A DNA stretch of 64,000 bases from Diphasiastrum complanatum (taxonomy: Eukaryota > Streptophyta > Lycopodiopsida > Lycopodiales > Lycopodiaceae). The notes below the pieces were generated by a model. It was not told where the DNA came from. It searched no databases and saw nothing but the letters and a program-made list of their open reading frames with translations. The DNA lies in NCBI GenBank assembly GCA_029204225.1, contig CM055092.1:74188857-74252856 (forward strand), in the 5' to 3' direction. Numbering within the stretch: the stretch's first letter is position 1; every line of letters begins with the position of its first letter. The position numbers and the translations under genes were made by a program. Below are positions 62,067-64,000 of the stretch, piece after piece.

Positions 62067-62619
62067 AAGTTGTCAGACATAAAAACCAATGTGATGGCTA
62101 GAGTGAAAGAGGACGTGTGTGGAAATGTAGATTTCTTGTATTGCTTGCGGATCCATTGCTAGCTTTGAAAATGCTCTGAAGCCGTTAACCTGATTGTCGT
62201 ATATGCTAACAACAATGTTTTGACCCTAAAGTTTTTTGCAAAAGTTTTGAAACATTCTTATCTGAGTCCCTTTCAGTTTTCTTTAAATGGGACGAAAGTA
62301 TATATGTGTGTTTATTTCAATAAAGATGCACGGTCTTTTGTCTTGCTTAAGAAGAAAAGAGATTTTAAAACGTCGTCTATCCCAATCAGCTCACTCAATA
62401 AATGCTGCTGTGGATTGCTACTTTAGGTTGCATTGGTTGTTAGTCATAGGTAGAGAGATTTGTTCATTATGAGAGCTTTCGAATTATAAGCATACCTCTC
62501 TTGAAACTATGATGGTTCTTATCATAGGAAGTCATCATGGCCAAAATATGGGTATGGAATATGAACATCCATACATACATTTATAAAAGGATCTTTCATG
62601 TCCCAAATAAACATTAATT
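62067..62619. other. Unassigned region
   Basis: No gene or repeat recognised. Confidence 0.35.
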
Positions 62620-62708
62620 GGCGGCCCTCAGTTTGGAATTAGTGGCCTTGCTAGCAAGGTTGACACCTCAATCCACCTATCATCAAGGGTAAATCCCTTC
62701 AATGTTGA
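62620..62708 (+). repeat. SINE-like sequence, copy 2
   Basis: GGCCCTCAGTTTGGAATTAGTGG, then TAGCAAGGTTGACACCTCAATC and AAGGGTAAATCCCTTCAATG, aligned with 59,895-59,984 and in the same orientation. The GGTTGACACCTC segment is close to a pol III box B. Confidence 0.5.
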
Positions 62709-64000
62709 TAGCTTGAGGCTATATAAGGATTCCGAGCTTCACTTCCAAGAGGATTGTCAGCTCTGGTGCAGATCTTAGAGCTGATTCAACTATTCTTTGA
62801 GTGAACATTTGTGGTATTGGACTCAAGTGCCTATGGCATGGGATCAAGCTTAGAGATGGAGGAGATTTAGGTCTTGAAAGGTATGTTTTGTAAGGAGAGT
62901 TTAGGGATGGGTGGAGAGTTTGATGGCAATTTATATTGTTTTTTGAATCTTGCATATTGGATCATGGTAAGAGCATGGCAACCGGGTAAGATATTGATAT
63001 TAGATATTGGGTTGTTTGAGTTGGTGTCAGAGCCAACTTTTGTTGCCTTGTATGTAGGATCGGTGAGAGCTTGGCAAGAAAGTATATTTTGAGTTTCGAT
63101 CAAAGGCACGAGTTTTATGGTTTGTAACATATAGTGAAAAGGTAATTCTTGGCCACAATATGCATTTGATGGTTTAGAGTAGATAGTTTGCTATTGAGAT
63201 AGCATGCGTAAGGGAATCATGGAATCATGAAAATATATCCATGCTCATATGACTAAGTTTAGAAAATTGGAGAAAACTCCTTCATGCATGTGGTAATCAT
63301 GCTACATCATGATTCCAATCTATTTCGACACTGCATTTTATGCATGAAAGGTTTCATAAAAAAAACCCAAATGAACAACTATTTATGAGTACGAACTAGT
63401 TTTGTTGTTGATCTTGGTGTTTGGTTACTTGGATGCTTAAGTTGTTTGTTTCTGAAAGATCACTTGTGATGAGCTGCTATTGATTGCGTAAAAGATATGT
63501 GGTGATTAAGTTCACGTATGGCATATGTATGATATAAGGCAATCATGGATTTGTTGAAATCAGAATACGTTAAATTACATGTTACAAGATAAATAAAGCA
63601 AAAAGTTAGAAGCTTAAAGCATTTTTCTTTGATCCTATAAAATTTGGAAGCATACACAATATAGTGATTTTTTAGGCTGTTAGATGCCAAGATCAACTAT
63701 ACTAATGCAAGAAAGGTGCAAACCATATTCCTTTGTATGAATTGGTTAACGCTATCCCTACTTCATGTTGTAGAAATTGTTTGTCTTTGGTGTGGAAGTT
63801 CGATGGTAGGCAGAGGATAGAAATGTTGATCCGTCTTTTTAGTGATTATTAAAACCAGATAAGCAAAGTGATGGGTTGTGTATTTGCGGGAAGGATTTTG
63901 GACACGGTTGTAGTTGGATTGGGGGAATGCTTCGTTGCGACGGAGATTGGCCACCTGCTCTAGACGTAATTGTTCACTGATTCTTTGATAGGGCATGTAG
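62709..64000. other. Unassigned region to the window end
   Basis: Frames at 62,719-62,955 (-), 62,874-63,092 (+) and 63,763-63,996 (-) are short and without recognised domains. The last is comparatively hydrophilic and Arg/Gln-rich and could be part of a gene beyond the window. Confidence 0.3.

Noticed and set aside
63763-63996. 77-codon minus-strand frame at the window end as a gene
   Set aside because: No start context, domain or neighbour evidence; noted only as a possible edge of something beyond the window.

Overview
This is plant nuclear intergenic DNA made almost entirely of transposable elements. The evidence is: many Ty1/copia gag-pol remnants; primer-binding sites complementary to the 3' end of initiator tRNA-Met; a Ty3/gypsy integrase; a CACTA-type transposase fragment with a plant-like GT-AG intron; a hAT-type MITE; and long (TA)n, (CT)n, (GA)n and (CA)n microsatellites. 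No host protein-coding gene, tRNA or rRNA can be supported. The load of nested, decayed retrotransposons suggests a large-genome vascular plant such as a gymnosperm or fern, but the sequence does not settle the species.

Layout. 1-3.2 kb: degenerate minisatellites and short tandem duplications. 3.2-19.3 kb: a dense stack of copia elements (A, D, E, F, B, C) plus CACTA-like fragments. 19.3-22.7 kb: hAT MITE sequence and unassigned DNA. 22.7-29.6 kb: the best-preserved copia element (family 1), with a gag-pol frame broken by one in-frame stop, a 3' LTR, and the target copia element (G) into which it inserted. 29.6-38.4 kb: a dispersed repeat, compound microsatellites, copia remnant H and old AT-rich DNA. 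38.4-40.4 kb: copia integrase and gag remnants. 40.4-44.3 kb: AT-rich DNA with tandem repeats. 44.3-47.1 kb, minus strand: the 5' LTR and leader of family 1 inserted into copia element M. 49.1-52.4 kb, minus strand: a Ty3/gypsy integrase followed by a long decayed ORF in the env-like position. 52.4-56.3 kb: small rearranged copia elements (J, K, L). 56.8-64 kb: microsatellites, a second copy of the dispersed repeat, two SINE-like copies and otherwise unassigned DNA.

The most striking result is structural. The family 1 element at 22.7-27.6 kb has no 5' LTR. A matching 5' LTR, primer-binding site and the first part of its leader lie on the opposite strand at 44.3-45.2 kb. Both outer LTR edges abut the same 5-base target (TATAT) inside the same integrase codons of a copia host element, M at one end and G at the other. 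A single inversion of about 22,717-44,284 explains this. A second inversion (about 6,546-17,785) would at once reunite copia halves B and D, which carry inverted copies of one LTR, and two CACTA-like ends that each abut complementary halves of another family 1 copy. Further observations: a G-box palindrome (CACACGTGTG) is present eight times, mostly in LTRs of different copia families, and the reverse transcriptase core is repeatedly lost.

All coordinates and alignments were read by eye. Element names (A-O, family 1, R) are local labels.
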